Positions 12,256-22,972 of a DNA stretch of 64,000 bases are shown here, piece after piece (positions within the stretch are counted from its first letter, which is position 1; every line of letters begins with the position of its first letter). The DNA is from Sipunculus nudus (Eukaryota > Annelida > Sipuncula > Golfingiida > Sipunculidae), in NCBI GenBank assembly GCA_026874595.1, contig CM049306.1, positions 77,083,142 through 77,147,141 on the forward strand, in the 5' to 3' direction. The notes beneath the pieces were generated by a model. It searched no databases. It saw only the letters and a list, made by a program, of their open reading frames with translations, and had not been told where the DNA came from. The translations under genes were made by a program, and so were the position numbers.

Positions 12256-13231
12256 GTATGATTGAAGACCTATACCTGTGCTTTAAACTGCAATATCAAC
12301 TTAAAGAGCCCCCCACGAGTGCGTATCAGTCGCGACAATATAACCTAGTGTTTTGCACTCACGACATGTTAAAGGTCCATGGTCATAGTATCTACCGGAC
12401 CTAATTGTATGAAAGTTGTAAACCGGCCGCGTAACGCCGGGTCTGAAATGTCTGCTTTGTCCTACACGGCTTGTTGTTGTTTTCCCATGCACATCCTAAC
12501 CCAGTGTGAAAATGACAAAATAGCCGTTCAAAATGGCGAAGTTAATGGTAAAAGCCGATAATCCTGTCTTATACCCTGTTCCGTTTTTAGTTTTTTTTTC
12601 AAAGTCACGACAAATATGTCAGATACATGGTAAAAATAAAATAAGACACATTTGATGGGTATGTGTAATTCCCACTTCCAGTCGAGAATGATCTTTCAGA
12701 ATACCAAGTCACTTGGTATTCATTTGAATACCAAGCCACATTCATGCATAGTGATGACGCCAGCACAGAGCACCTTTATAGCTGATATCTGTGCAGAATC
12801 ATTCAGATAAAATTTATCATTTGCACTTGTTCGAGCTCGTAGTTTAAGCAGGCATTCATTCTGTTAACAATTATCATTGAGCTTATCTGAGACTCAAAGT
12901 GTAACACTCAGCTTAAGTGGAGAGCAGGGATTCACATCATCGTTCACATGGGATTGTTTAAATGACTGAGGTTAACTTACGCATTTTACCGCTATCCGCT
13001 ATGCACATATAAATACTAGTATTCATATCGATCGCCCAACTCTTCGTATGTTATCTGGTCATGATTTGGCATTATATATATATATATAGTGCCGTATAAC
13101 GGTACGAAACTAATTTGTAAAAACGATGCTTACAATCGTTTGATTCCTTACACATAAAATATATTTATACGCTCTGGTTATACCATCGAACATTTTGCCA
13201 TCAGTGCATTGTAAACAGCCTTTAAAGAACA

Positions 13232-13277
<46 letters not shown>

Positions 13278-14445
13278 ACAGTCAATGTGTAAAATCAGTC
13301 AATTTGTAGATTGCCTGAAGTTTTAAGTCAATTTACAAATTGCCCGATTTTCTCAGGCATTTATAAAATGACCGAAATTTTCGGGCACTTTACAAATTGA
13401 CTAAAAAATCAGTCAGTGTATTTGACACATTGACTGAAATGTAAAAAGAATGAAATACTATTGTTATAAGGTTACAGACATTTAGATGAAATTTCATTTA
13501 TTTCATATACCTTACTCTTACAAAACATTAATATGTTTTACATCATAATATTGTATAATTTAATAATTAATTTGATCAAAGGCGTGATTTCTGGCTAAGC
13601 TCTAGTTCTCGCAGAAATAATTACATGTATGTAATCATATGAGATGTAATTATTATATTATCTCAGGGGCACAATTTTAGAAGTTTTTAAGCAAATTTGG
13701 GGTAAAATAACTAGGAATATTCTCGCTCCAGACATCAACAACATGTATATTAGAGTGTTTGACTTATACAAATTCTGCCCTCCCCCCCCCCCCCCCCCCC
13801 CCGGCCCAACCTCTGGTTCGCCGCTTGTTATTTCACAATAAACCTTCAAGTTCTTGTTTAAATTCTCGAAACCTGCATGGATCATTCAATTTGTGCTTTA
13901 GTAATTAGGTATCATGCACTTTGTGACGGAAAAGAGTGATTCACGCAATATACAATCAGTCATTGTGTTAAGTTAGTTATAAGTTTGTTATAAGCTATTT
14001 CTGAAAGATTACACTCTTTTAATAGTTGTGGAAACTTTTACACATTTTTTGTAAATTACTCTTTTTTATCGCAAAATGCAATTCTTTTATTTGTCAGTAT
14101 GGGAGATGGGGTGTAATATAGTAAGTCCCCTAAGACCCCCCTCCCCCAACCCATTCACAACCAAACTGAACAGTTGACTGCTAAAACATCGCCAACCTTC
14201 ACAGCTTGGAAGGTTGAATGAGGATGGCAAACTCATTAAAAATAACAAATACATTTTGGTAAGTGCCTTAAATTTTCGATCATTTTGTAAATGCCTGAGT
14301 AAATGCTTGAAAGGTTGAATGAGGATGGCAAACTCATTAAAAATAACAAATACATTTTGGTAAGTGCCTTAAATTTTCGATCATTTTGTAAATGCCTGAG
14401 TGAATCAAATTTACAAATTGACTGATTTTACATATTGACGGAGAC

Positions 14446-14507
<62 letters not shown>

Positions 14508-17500
14508 CCCGGTGTTATATTATATATATATATTATATAATATAATATAACACCATGCTGAATTAATTGTAAGGTGCCCATAGTACGAGTCTTCGGCCTT
14601 TCAGGTCAAAACAACCATCGGTCAGTGATTTTTTATTCTGTCCATATCTCCTAAACGAAAATCTGAAAACCAAGAAGAAAAAGCACATTTCAAAATCTTA
14701 ATGTTAATCAACATTTAATAATAATCTTAATGTTGCCCGTATCCTGTAGGTGTTTTTATCTACACAGACATTGACACCTACAGTCACTTACGTTTTGGTA
14801 AAAAAAAGGGCGGTTTAGTTTATTACAGCTTTTGCATTGTCAACATTATATAGATTCACAGATAGCTGGAAGTTGGTTCTTAATCGTCTCTGTTTGTTGG
14901 TTTGGTTGGTCATTTGTCGCAAATACTGCGGAATTGCTTGTCACGATACATTGAGTTGGAGTTGAGCATGGACTAGAAAAACGCAACTTTAATTAGGCGC
15001 GAATCCAGTAAGATTTGTTTCCCTTTTGAGATCCATTGCAATTAAAGTAATAAACTGTTTTATTATTCTCATATCATCGACTTAAATATTAAGCATATTT
15101 CATTTTTCAAGGATCATGCCGACAAACTAGCAGGGGAGAAGGGACAGCTGTTTCCGGTAAAATGTGACGTCAGGAATGAGGACGAGGTTCTGGCCATGTT
15201 TGACGAGATCCGGTGTCAACATGGCGGCGTGGACGTGTGTGTCAACAATGCTGGGGTGGCTCATATGGCGCCTCTAGTGTCGGGAGAAACCAAAGACTGG
15301 GTCAATATGTTGAATGTTAGTTCACATTTTAGCCTTGCACACTTATGACAACATATATATTGGTTATAAAAGAAAATTGATTGTCATCTTAATTGATGTT
15401 TTTCATATCTTCAAAAGCTTAAAATAAAAATGATAATCGTATTTAATTCTCTTGAAGCACTTGTATCTGCCAAGAGACAAAAAGTGCAAGCAATGAATAT
15501 AAATCACGGTTAAAAGTAACATAATAAAATTACATGTAAAACAACATGTAAAACAAAATTAACAGTATGTCTCATTGGCAATACTAAAAACCGAGGTATA
15601 AATAGCAATGTAAACCACTGAGGACTTAATTAAAACTTGCAAATATTATTCCCCGCTAAAAGCTGCTTCAAAAAGAAAAATCTTAAATTGACTGTTAAAG
15701 TTGGTCAAGGAAGAAGATTTATTTCTAATATAGAAAGGATCTAGATTATTAATTGCACCACAGGTAAGGAGGAGAACATTGTATTGTATTACTCTGTTAA
15801 ACTGGAAGCCAGTGAAGCTTGTACAAAACTAGCGTCATATCGACCCTCTGGCATAACGACAAGATTTCTGGCGCCAGAGTGTCTTTACATTTAAGTCTGA
15901 GGAACGTATTATAAGGCCTTATGAAGATGCAAATATTTTCGTCATTTGACAACGCCTCATGGCCTACAGGTACACTGTCAATCAACACAAACCAGACGAA
16001 TCGTTAGACTTTTTTGTATACATTGTAATAATACCAAACATGAGCGAGAAAAGTTCCGTTTTAACCCAGCGCACTGGGAAAGCCCTCCGCATGCTTGTTG
16101 AATTTCTGACCACATGAATACAGACATGACTCGCACGGGTTACAGGACGCAAGCAGCATGCAAGCGATACAAGAAATGACCCGTGTCCATACAAATGGTG
16201 TTTCAGTTTGGGTTGTGAGCTCACATGTATACTATTGTGTTAATTCAGCATTCTTAGAATAATGTTTAGATTATGGGCCGTTTACCGCAATATGAATGCA
16301 ACTTGATGCAAGACCACTGCGATACATTCCTCGATATTACTTGTATCACGACTCGAGTAGGCTTACCAGCCCAGTTATTCAATAGCCTACTGAGTCCGGT
16401 TTTCAAGGCTACCATAAAACTGGAGTGACATGAACTGATTTATTACCAATGATTATTCGGGAAGCAGAACTTATGAACTAGCTGTAGTGTCTGAATTTAC
16501 TCAGATGATAATTCATATTTGCACATACACAGACGTAATCTGATGAGTGTTTAAGTGAGTACGAATAAGAGACTTAGAGAAAACGTCCCACAGGAGGTCA
16601 GCATGTTATTTTTCATTTTCTTTTCCACCTTTCTTTTCTACTCAGGTAAATGTTCTTGGCCTGGCTATGTGTACCCGAGAGGCGGTTAAGTCTATGAAAG
16701 AACGGGGCGTTGATGATGGCCATGTGATACAAATCAACAGGTACGTTCTAAAAGGGGTAAAATCATTCGGGTGGAATCATCATTAAGATAATTTGTCCTA
16801 TATATACACAGGTTAACATATCACCAGATATGATGGAAAAAGTGGACATTTATCGTGAATCTTCCCACTTTGGTACTATCACTTATCAGAAGAGAAATGT
16901 GCTTCAAGGAATATTTCCTCAACTAAATATTTATATATTGAATTACAAGTATCTGTCACCGTCATTGTGTATATATATGAATCAGTATACTGTCATTACG
17001 CTAATGGTTATTATATACTCCCAAATAACATATACATGTGTGTTTTTGTTAAAGCAAAATGGCGTGCCTTTCGTATTCGTTCGGTGGTATTACCGGGATA
17101 ATATTTCGAAAGCACAAAAATATATTCCGTGGAATTGAAATTGGCTCCAAATATATTCTTTGTTCTTATGACTACATTCATAGAATTTTTTATTATTTTA
17201 TTGTAATAATAATACATTATGAAATAATAATAATAATAATAATAATAATAACTAAATTTAAATACCCCGGCCAAATTCTATATATAGCTTTCATGTATAA
17301 CACATGGTGTCACGCTTCAGGTAAACAGGTCCACCTGGCTAGCAGCTGAACAAACGCTGCCCCTATGACCAGTGGATGAGGCGGCTTGTATTTCAACGTT
17401 ATATATTCCTTTCAATAAAACACATATTATGGTTGTCAAGATAACCTCCAACAATTGATGGATTATTCCTTAACCTTTGTGAAAGTAATCAGAACTCGTT

Positions 17501-18078
17501 AATTACTTTTTGCGTAGACAGACAAACCAACCAACCAATTGTAAAAAAACATACTTCAGCCATCTGGTGTCGGTATTATAAATCTGATATTTACATTACC
17601 ATCATCATCATTGTCTTCCCCGTCATCCACAGCATATCGGGAAAGCAGATGACACCCCCGGATCTTCCCTTCTACTCGGCCACAAAGTTCGCGGTGTCGG
17701 CCATGGCGGAGGGACTGAGAAACGAACTCAGGGAGATGGACTCACAGATCAGAGTCAGCGTAAGTTGTACAACTTTTGATGAAAAATAAGTTTTTATAGT
17801 CTATTAAGATGTAACTTTTACATATATTTTAGTTGAATATTAATTGTCTTTATTTTTTTGGTAAAATGCACTTAGCGTAGAACATGTTCTGAAATAATTT
17901 ATGCTGCTCAAAATTATTCCTAATGTTAGATAAGAATCCATAGATATATAGTAATGAACTGTATATATAACATAAATAAGGATATTTTTGCATATTAATG
18001 TATCTGACGTGTATCTCATTTCTAACTTTACTTAAGTGCCCGTGGATATGCCCATTTTGTATATTTATATAGGTCATT

Positions 18079-18113
<35 letters not shown>

Positions 18114-18264
18114 GTATTTCTAAGTAGGTTTCAGTGCTTGCGGCATAGTGCTCGATACAGCTAAGGTAGAGCTAACAGGTTAGCTAGACTTTAAGCACGT
18201 TGGAACATCTAGTTACTCGAGAGTAATAACTCGATGGTCCAACGTGCTTAAAGTTTAGTAATAT

Positions 18265-18335
<71 letters not shown>

Positions 18336-21264
18336 CAAAGCAAATCAGCCCGGGTTTAGTTGAGACAGACTTTTCCTATCGGACGAGGGGACCAGAGGAA
18401 GGCAAGAGGCGATACAGCAGATATAAGGTGACAAATTAACTTTTTTTTTCTTTCTTTATTTTTTTTACTACAAAGTTCCCTTATTTTAATGCAGCTTGTG
18501 CAACGTTCCATTATTATGTGATTTAATTATATCAAATATTATGTGCACAAAATCGCATTAACAAAAATATTGTTTCTTAATCGCTAACAAATGGAAAGAT
18601 TTGGTATCATTCAACGTTACCTTCCACGATGGGAATTCTTTTCACGAAGGTTTGATTTTCGCGAATTTGAAACCCTCCCGATTTGTAATCAATTATTCAC
18701 TGGAAATTATGTGAAAATAATCTGATCCCTTACAGCCATTGGAAGCCAAAGACATAGCGGATTCCGTAGTGTACGTGTTATCTGCGCCCCAACATGTTCA
18801 GGTATGAGAAATAAGTAAAGCACCGATTGTTATTGCGCTGATTACTGAAGTACGAATACAGAAAATCCTGGGTTTTGTTGGGCTGATATAAGAGTTTCTG
18901 GTACGTTTTTTTTTTACTCTGCTTTCAAGGCATCATGTGACAGGCTTTTTCGGACACTCATTATATAGAACTGTACGTATTTGTCAAGGCTGACACCCGG
19001 TCACAAGATTTTCACAAAAAGCAATTCGCGAAAATATTTAGCTCGTTTAGGGTCGAGCCTTCGGGTTCGCGAAATAACATGCATGCTAAAATTTCCTATT
19101 TTACAGTAAAGTATGAACAATTGTCCAAAAATATTGGTCATCGCCACAGACACTCGACACATACACATTCATGATTTCATCCGAGGGAACGGAGGCCAAT
19201 AAGCCATGTTATAAAAATGTTTTCTTGTAATGAGATAACTGCATAAACCAGATGAGGAGCAATTCAAAGTAAGGAAAAACAAGCTTAATTAGTGAGAAGA
19301 AATGTTTGAAAAGCACGGACGGGAGGGACTCTGTAATGCTTCTATTATCGCCCCAAGGATTTGCTTATGTGTGCAGTGTCTGTTGTCTTAATGCTGTCGC
19401 GTTTTCTGCTCATTTCACATGACTTAGAGCTCAGCAGTTCCACTGAGCTACGCTGTTGCCAGGGGTGTCAATACAAGGTGGAAGGGGGCAAGGGGCAAGG
19501 GTCAATGTAATCATCCCAATGCTATTCAGAGAATTATTATTCAGAGAATAATATTTATATATTTAAAATAAAATAAAATAATTAGAATTATAGACTTTGG
19601 TTCCATTTCTGAGTTTACTATGAAATATTATATATCTTAACCTGGGTTTACTTTAGAACTAACATATATACAGTAACATACTTTATCTTTTAATCCTTAT
19701 TCTTAATTGTAATATATTTGAAATATGTCACAGAGACAATAAAAGGTATATATCGTTGTTAAAACATTGATTACCCTCCCATGGCTGCGAGTCCCCCCCC
19801 CCCTGAAGATAAATTGACGCCACAGCTTTCATTTTTGTATTTATTTATTTTGAGTTCCCTGGGCAGAATCCAATTCAGCCAGCCGAGACAGGCGCTAAAA
19901 GGTTGTTCTTTCTACGTTGTTGCCACCCATGAGCACTGCCCATTTAATAATTCTTTTGGATGGGTCCCTCCTTTTTTGGGATTTACCTGTACCGAAAACA
20001 TAAATAAATATATGTATATAAAGAGTTGTCGAAAATTTTATTACCCTCTAAGGCCTGCGAATCATCCCCCATCCTTGACAATAAATTGACTCCACGTGAT
20101 ATTGTGTTGAGAAGAATAAAGATAATCGGAGTAATTTGCATGAAAGGTCGGGCCAATATGAAATCGTACGATGCACCTTGTTCCGATTTAATGGTTCCGC
20201 TGCTGATATATGTTACTCGACGAAGATAGGCCCACGTATGACAGGCTTTGTATAATGCTGTACATAGAAGGCATATATGTGTAAACTGAATTTTAGTAGA
20301 TACATAATGTTGAATTGAAATTATTTGTTTCCCAGAACTAGCGATAACCATGTTAGACCGTGTCCCCAAATAAATTACATTTTAGGAAAGTTATACCGCT
20401 TTTATGTAATAGTGATTTAGATAACCGCTTTATTGGGTTAACTCTCTTCGCCGTAATTTCCTTCATAAGTTCATAAAGCAAGAGTCACTCTATGTAACTG
20501 GGACTTTCTCAAGAAATCCTACATTTTAAGATTTGAATATAATGATTTAATGTACTTAGTCACTTGCCTCAATATGTTTTATGTTCCAACATCAGCTCAT
20601 TTTGGCTAAATATAAAATAATTCCCAGAGAAACCATCCCGACTTACAGACAGGCCAAGTGTTTTTTTACTTGTTCTATATACTGTTTCGTTTTGATACAG
20701 TCCAAGTGAGTCTCTTTAATATAACGGCACTGCATGGCCGAAAGTACGATGTTGCACATGCTAGAAACCTTGCACTCAATAAAGGACTTATCTAGAATCA
20801 CATGTTAATGTTTAACTGTTGGTTGCCATAAGTTTTATGTCAGACATGACGTTGTGTTATTTCCTTGCGCGCTACCGATCGCGCTCGGTGCAGTTTTAAC
20901 TTTACTGTGTCTTGGCGGAAGAAAATGGTTTCATTTGTGAATTTACTATTATATGTTCAGATAAGAATATCATATTTCATATGTACTAAATATTATCAGA
21001 AATGGGCATAGCTGAACAAATTTTTCTTCCTCTTTTGTCCATTGAGTACAAATTATGAAAGCTACATCTCCCTTGACCCAACATCTTGACTCTAATTAAG
21101 ATAAATGTACCTTAAATTTAGCTTTGTATATTTATGTGATATATGTATTTTATGTCTAAATTAATTAATACGTTCATTCAATATTTCAATCCATAAATCC
21201 ATACTCTTTTAATCAACAGGTGCAAGACATCATATTGATTGCGACAGAACAAGAATATAACTGA
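12124..21264 (+). CDS. DHRS11: DHRS11-like short-chain dehydrogenase/reductase, seven exons
   Basis: Classical SDR enzyme, closest in my reading to DHRS11, an NADP(H)-dependent carbonyl/17-beta-hydroxysteroid reductase of the cytosol. Exons: 12124-12255, 15112-15315, 16646-16740, 17633-17759, 18341-18427, 18736-18801, 21220-21264. All introns are GT-AG and every phase fits, giving 251 residues (human DHRS11 is about 260). Visible motifs: TGASSGIG at residues 12-19 for the dinucleotide, Arg38 after strand 2 as expected for NADP, NNAG at 89-92, Asn114, Ser146, Tyr158 and Lys162 as catalytic set, and SPGLVET at 189-195. The loop between Ser146 and Tyr158 is one residue shorter than usual. No signal peptide or membrane helix. 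Introns 1, 2 and 4 carry transposable-element debris. Alternative: another SDR of the same subfamily; exact orthology is inferred. Confidence 0.93.
12290..12590 (-). repeat. dispersed repeat family B, copy 1 (inverted)
   Basis: Its reverse complement aligns with 35800-36085, sharing blocks such as 'gacaggattatcggc', 'tttgaacggctatt', 'acaagccgtgtaggacaaa' and 'tacaattagg'. Conserved open stretches in one frame of both copies could be chance or coding remnants; no protein family recognised. Confidence 0.85.
13230..13274. repeat. (TA)n microsatellite
   Basis: Borders the left end of the element at 13279-14446. Confidence 0.95.
13279..14446. mobile_element. foldback-like element with arrays of a GTCAATTTACAAATTG motif
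   Basis: The left end (13279-13395) and the reverse complement of the right end (14255-14446) share 'gtaaaatcagtcaatttgta' and 'caggcattta..aaatga.cg', forming long imperfect terminal inverted repeats. The arms are themselves built of repeated copies of a GTCAATTT..AAATTG half-palindrome. The centre has a C-run (13782-13802) and a 101-bp tandem duplication (14204-14400) and no open frame of note. Both ends abut (TA)n tracts, so the insertion site was TA-rich or the tracts grew from it. Non-autonomous DNA element; superfamily unknown. Confidence 0.75.
14204..14400. repeat. 101-bp tandem duplication
   Basis: Two adjacent copies starting 'gcttg' at 14204 and 14305, almost identical, inside the element's right arm. 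Confidence 0.95.
14448..14503. repeat. (TA)n microsatellite
   Basis: Borders the right end of the element at 13279-14446. Confidence 0.95.
14505..14563. repeat. imperfect AT-rich palindrome
   Basis: 'ggtgttatattat' at the left is mirrored by 'ataatataacacc' at the right, with outer 'ttca' and 'tgaa', a roughly 60-bp hairpin. Confidence 0.8.
15112..15315 (+). CDS. DHRS11: DHRS11-like exon 2
   Basis: 68 codons, phase 0, acceptor 'tttttcaag', donor GTTAGT. Codes the CDV segment that binds adenine and the NNAG motif. Confidence 0.93.
15838..16404 (+). repeat. dispersed repeat family A, copy 2
   Basis: Second copy of the family seen at 9676-10240, same orientation, here inside DHRS11-like intron 2. 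Confidence 0.9.
16646..16740 (+). CDS. DHRS11: DHRS11-like exon 3
   Basis: 95 nt, ends in phase 2 within the codon for Ser144; acceptor 'ttctactcag', donor GTACGT. Carries catalytic Asn114. Confidence 0.93.
17217..17252. repeat. (AAT)n microsatellite
   Basis: Trinucleotide tract in DHRS11-like intron 3. Confidence 0.9.
17633..17759 (+). CDS. DHRS11: DHRS11-like exon 4
   Basis: 127 nt; acceptor 'gtcatccacag', donor GTAAGT. Carries Ser146 and the YSATK active-site stretch (Tyr158, Lys162). Confidence 0.93.
18075..18112. repeat. (CA)n(TA)n microsatellite
   Basis: Compound tract in DHRS11-like intron 4. Confidence 0.95.
18184..18258. repeat. 75-bp hairpin
   Basis: 'actttaagcacgttgg' and 'ccaacgtgcttaaagt' are perfect inverted copies; the inner stem continues imperfectly to a loop at 'actcgag'. 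Looks like a miniature inverted-repeat insertion in intron 4; no target duplication defined. Confidence 0.85.
18260..18332. repeat. (TA)n microsatellite next to a splice acceptor
   Basis: A TA tract ending 8 bases before the acceptor of DHRS11-like exon 5, filling the place of the pyrimidine tract. Confidence 0.95.
18341..18427 (+). CDS. DHRS11: DHRS11-like exon 5
   Basis: 29 codons, phase 0, donor GTGACA. The start is set by protein alignment (IRVS then QISPGLVET); this uses the AG at 18339-18340. A second AG at 18347-18348 would put the exon out of frame with an early stop, so it was rejected. Confidence 0.85.
18736..18801 (+). CDS. DHRS11: DHRS11-like exon 6
   Basis: 22 codons, phase 0, acceptor 'atcccttacag', donor GTATGA. 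Codes the [14 protein letters not shown] helix typical of this subfamily. Confidence 0.93.
19590..19905 (-). repeat. dispersed repeat family C, copy 1 (inverted)
   Basis: The reverse complement matches 54190-54480, including 'ggcagaatccaatt' (reverse), 'gataaattgacgcc' next to a C-run, and 'tttactttagaact'. A second partial piece ('gacaataaattgactcc') follows at 20040-20100. Lies in DHRS11-like intron 6. Class unknown. Confidence 0.85.
21220..21264 (+). CDS. DHRS11: DHRS11-like exon 7
   Basis: 14 codons plus TGA, acceptor 'ttaatcaacag'. Short last exon at the same place as the C-terminal strand of DHRS11. Confidence 0.9.
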   Translation: MQDIILIATEQEYN

Positions 21265-21352
21265 AGATAGGGAAGGAGAAATAAATGAAGCAGATAAAAA
21301 CATATTCTTTCGAAAAATAACTTGACGATCATATTTACCGAACCCCGTCATC

Positions 21353-21358
21353 AATAAA
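21353..21358 (+). terminator. putative polyadenylation signal of the DHRS11-like gene
   Basis: AATAAA 89 bases after the stop codon; a second one lies about 100 bases further on. Confidence 0.6.
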
Positions 21359-21512
21359 TACCTTTCTTATAATCGAAATAATTTCGATTAAGGTCGTTGA
21401 TAAATAAGCACTTGCAATAACCGAAATTCGGAAAATGAATTATGAAATATAGCGAATAAAATTAGACACATGCGCTGAGGACGTTGGTCTTATCATTTGT
21501 GAATATTCCTTG

Positions 21513-21605
21513 ATGACTTTCCTGAATGCGGATCATATTCTGGATCCACACCAAGATCTTATTGATTCTAAGCAATCCCATAGCTATCACTTTTATCATT
21601 GCTGA
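21513..21605 (+). other. short coding-like segment with a relative at 47578
   Basis: Thirty codons from an ATG whose first 19 align gap-free with 47578-47634. Four codon pairs differ only at the third base. Both hold an N-x-DH motif followed by DPH and LIDS. No family recognised; it may be a piece of an unknown repeat rather than an exon. Confidence 0.3.
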
Positions 21606-22524
21606 ATGAGCGTCTTGGGCGGGGTCCCTTACTTCCTTAGTTTGAGCGCTCGACCGCCATCTTTTCTTTGGTTGATTTTTTAGCTTCCAGGCTCAAGGGA
21701 ATATTATATTTTGCAAAAACAACAATATAAGTCTGTCATCCCGTCCTGCTATCTTTCTTCCTGTCTGACAGTGGTAAGGATAACTGGTTGGGTTGAAATT
21801 AGGTTTGGATGTATAAATTTCAGAACAAGGTATCAGACAGGAAAGCTTGCCCAGACCATTTAATAGTCACAACATAGACATTTTGTGGATTAGTGAAGCA
21901 AGATAGACAGGATCAGGGAAGATACCGTTAAACTCCGGTCTCACGTTGATATAAACAGGTAGGATTAGTACTTCTTATGTCCAGGAGAACGGCGATTACA
22001 CTCTTAGAATGGAACCCTGTAATTGAGAGACTTTGAGTGGCCAGGTACAATTCAAAATACATCAAGCCTGCCAAAATTATCTGCAATGCATCATCAGAGG
22101 AAGCAGAGGAGGAAGAGAAAGACAACAACAAAGCTACAGAGAGGACGCCAGATCATTACTAAAATTAGATCTAGAGATTCTTTGGTTAACCGTTTTAGGT
22201 ACTGCGTGGATGCTTAAAGTAACTTAAAGTGGTACTATGTGGATTATAACTTTTGTGGAGCTGGAATGATAGGTGGGTAATTTTTTTTTTCAAATCCGAT
22301 AGCCGATTTTATCGTCTGTCTCAACTTATCATCTTTCCTAGTTTTTTTTTTATTTTTCCTTGGTCAGTCGTTTGGTCTATTTCACGTGGGATGTAATCAG
22401 AATTATCTTGCACATAATCCCGACAAAGAAGATGTTGAGACCACGTTTACATGAAATCCAAGGTGAATATACTAAATTTACCAAGAAATTTGATGAATAA
22501 GTTTATACTGTACATTTTCATTAA

Positions 22525-22528
<4 letters not shown>
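21606..22528. other. intergenic, nothing recognised
   Basis: Short open frames around 22023-22227 are charged and repetitive in composition, overlap in two frames and resemble nothing I know. Confidence 0.5.

Positions 22529-22574
<46 letters not shown>
22529..22574. repeat. (TA)n microsatellite
   Basis: Left border of the tRNA-like insert. Confidence 0.95.
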
Positions 22575-22575
<1 letters not shown>

Positions 22576-22831
22576 TGGAAAGGGTATACACAGAAAAGTG
22601 GTTCACTGCCTGTGGGATGCGAACCCACGATCTTCCGATTTCCGATGCGGCTGCCTTAGTACTCTTGGCAATGATAAATCCCCAACCCCTCTTTGTATTA
22701 TTTGTACACTTTTATAGGAACCAGCGAAGTGACGTCATGGTAGTGACGTCATTGTCTCACCCACTACACGTGTCGGCACGGCGACTTTTGCATGCAGCAG
22801 GGAGAACTGATGGCTTTTTATGGTTTACGGC

Positions 22832-22835
<4 letters not shown>
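22575..22835 (-). mobile_element. tRNA-like (SINE-type) insert
   Basis: Reading the minus strand, gtggg-ttcgcat-cccac (22612-22628) forms a perfect 5-bp stem with a 7-base loop like the tRNA T arm and RNA polymerase III B box. About 260 bp in all, with (TA)n on both sides. A clear A box, cloverleaf and tail are not evident, so this is a SINE candidate at most. Confidence 0.4.
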
Positions 22836-22884
<49 letters not shown>

Positions 22885-22915
22885 CTGTATGAATAGCCAT
22901 GCTGGTTCATTGTTT

Positions 22916-22968
<53 letters not shown>
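22836..22968. repeat. two (TA)n microsatellites
   Basis: Tracts at 22836-22883 and 22915-22968, separated by about 30 bases of mixed sequence. Confidence 0.95.
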
Positions 22969-22970
<2 letters not shown>

Positions 22971-22972
22971 GA

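Larger units (their letters stand above)
12256..15111 (+). other. DHRS11-like intron 1
   Basis: 2.86 kb holding a dispersed repeat copy (12290-12590), a near-perfect GAATACCAAG palindrome with a third copy of the motif (12698-12737), a terminal-array element (13279-14446) flanked by (TA)n, and an AT palindrome (14505-14563). Confidence 0.85.

Noticed and set aside
15590-15800. Minus-strand stretch reading [17 protein letters not shown], slightly like the end of a LINE ORF2
   Set aside because: Too short and too decayed to separate from chance; no further RT motif nearby.
18349-18427. Alternative DHRS11-like exon 5 starting after the AG at 18347-18348
   Set aside because: It shifts the frame, gives a stop after four codons and destroys the SPGLVET motif.
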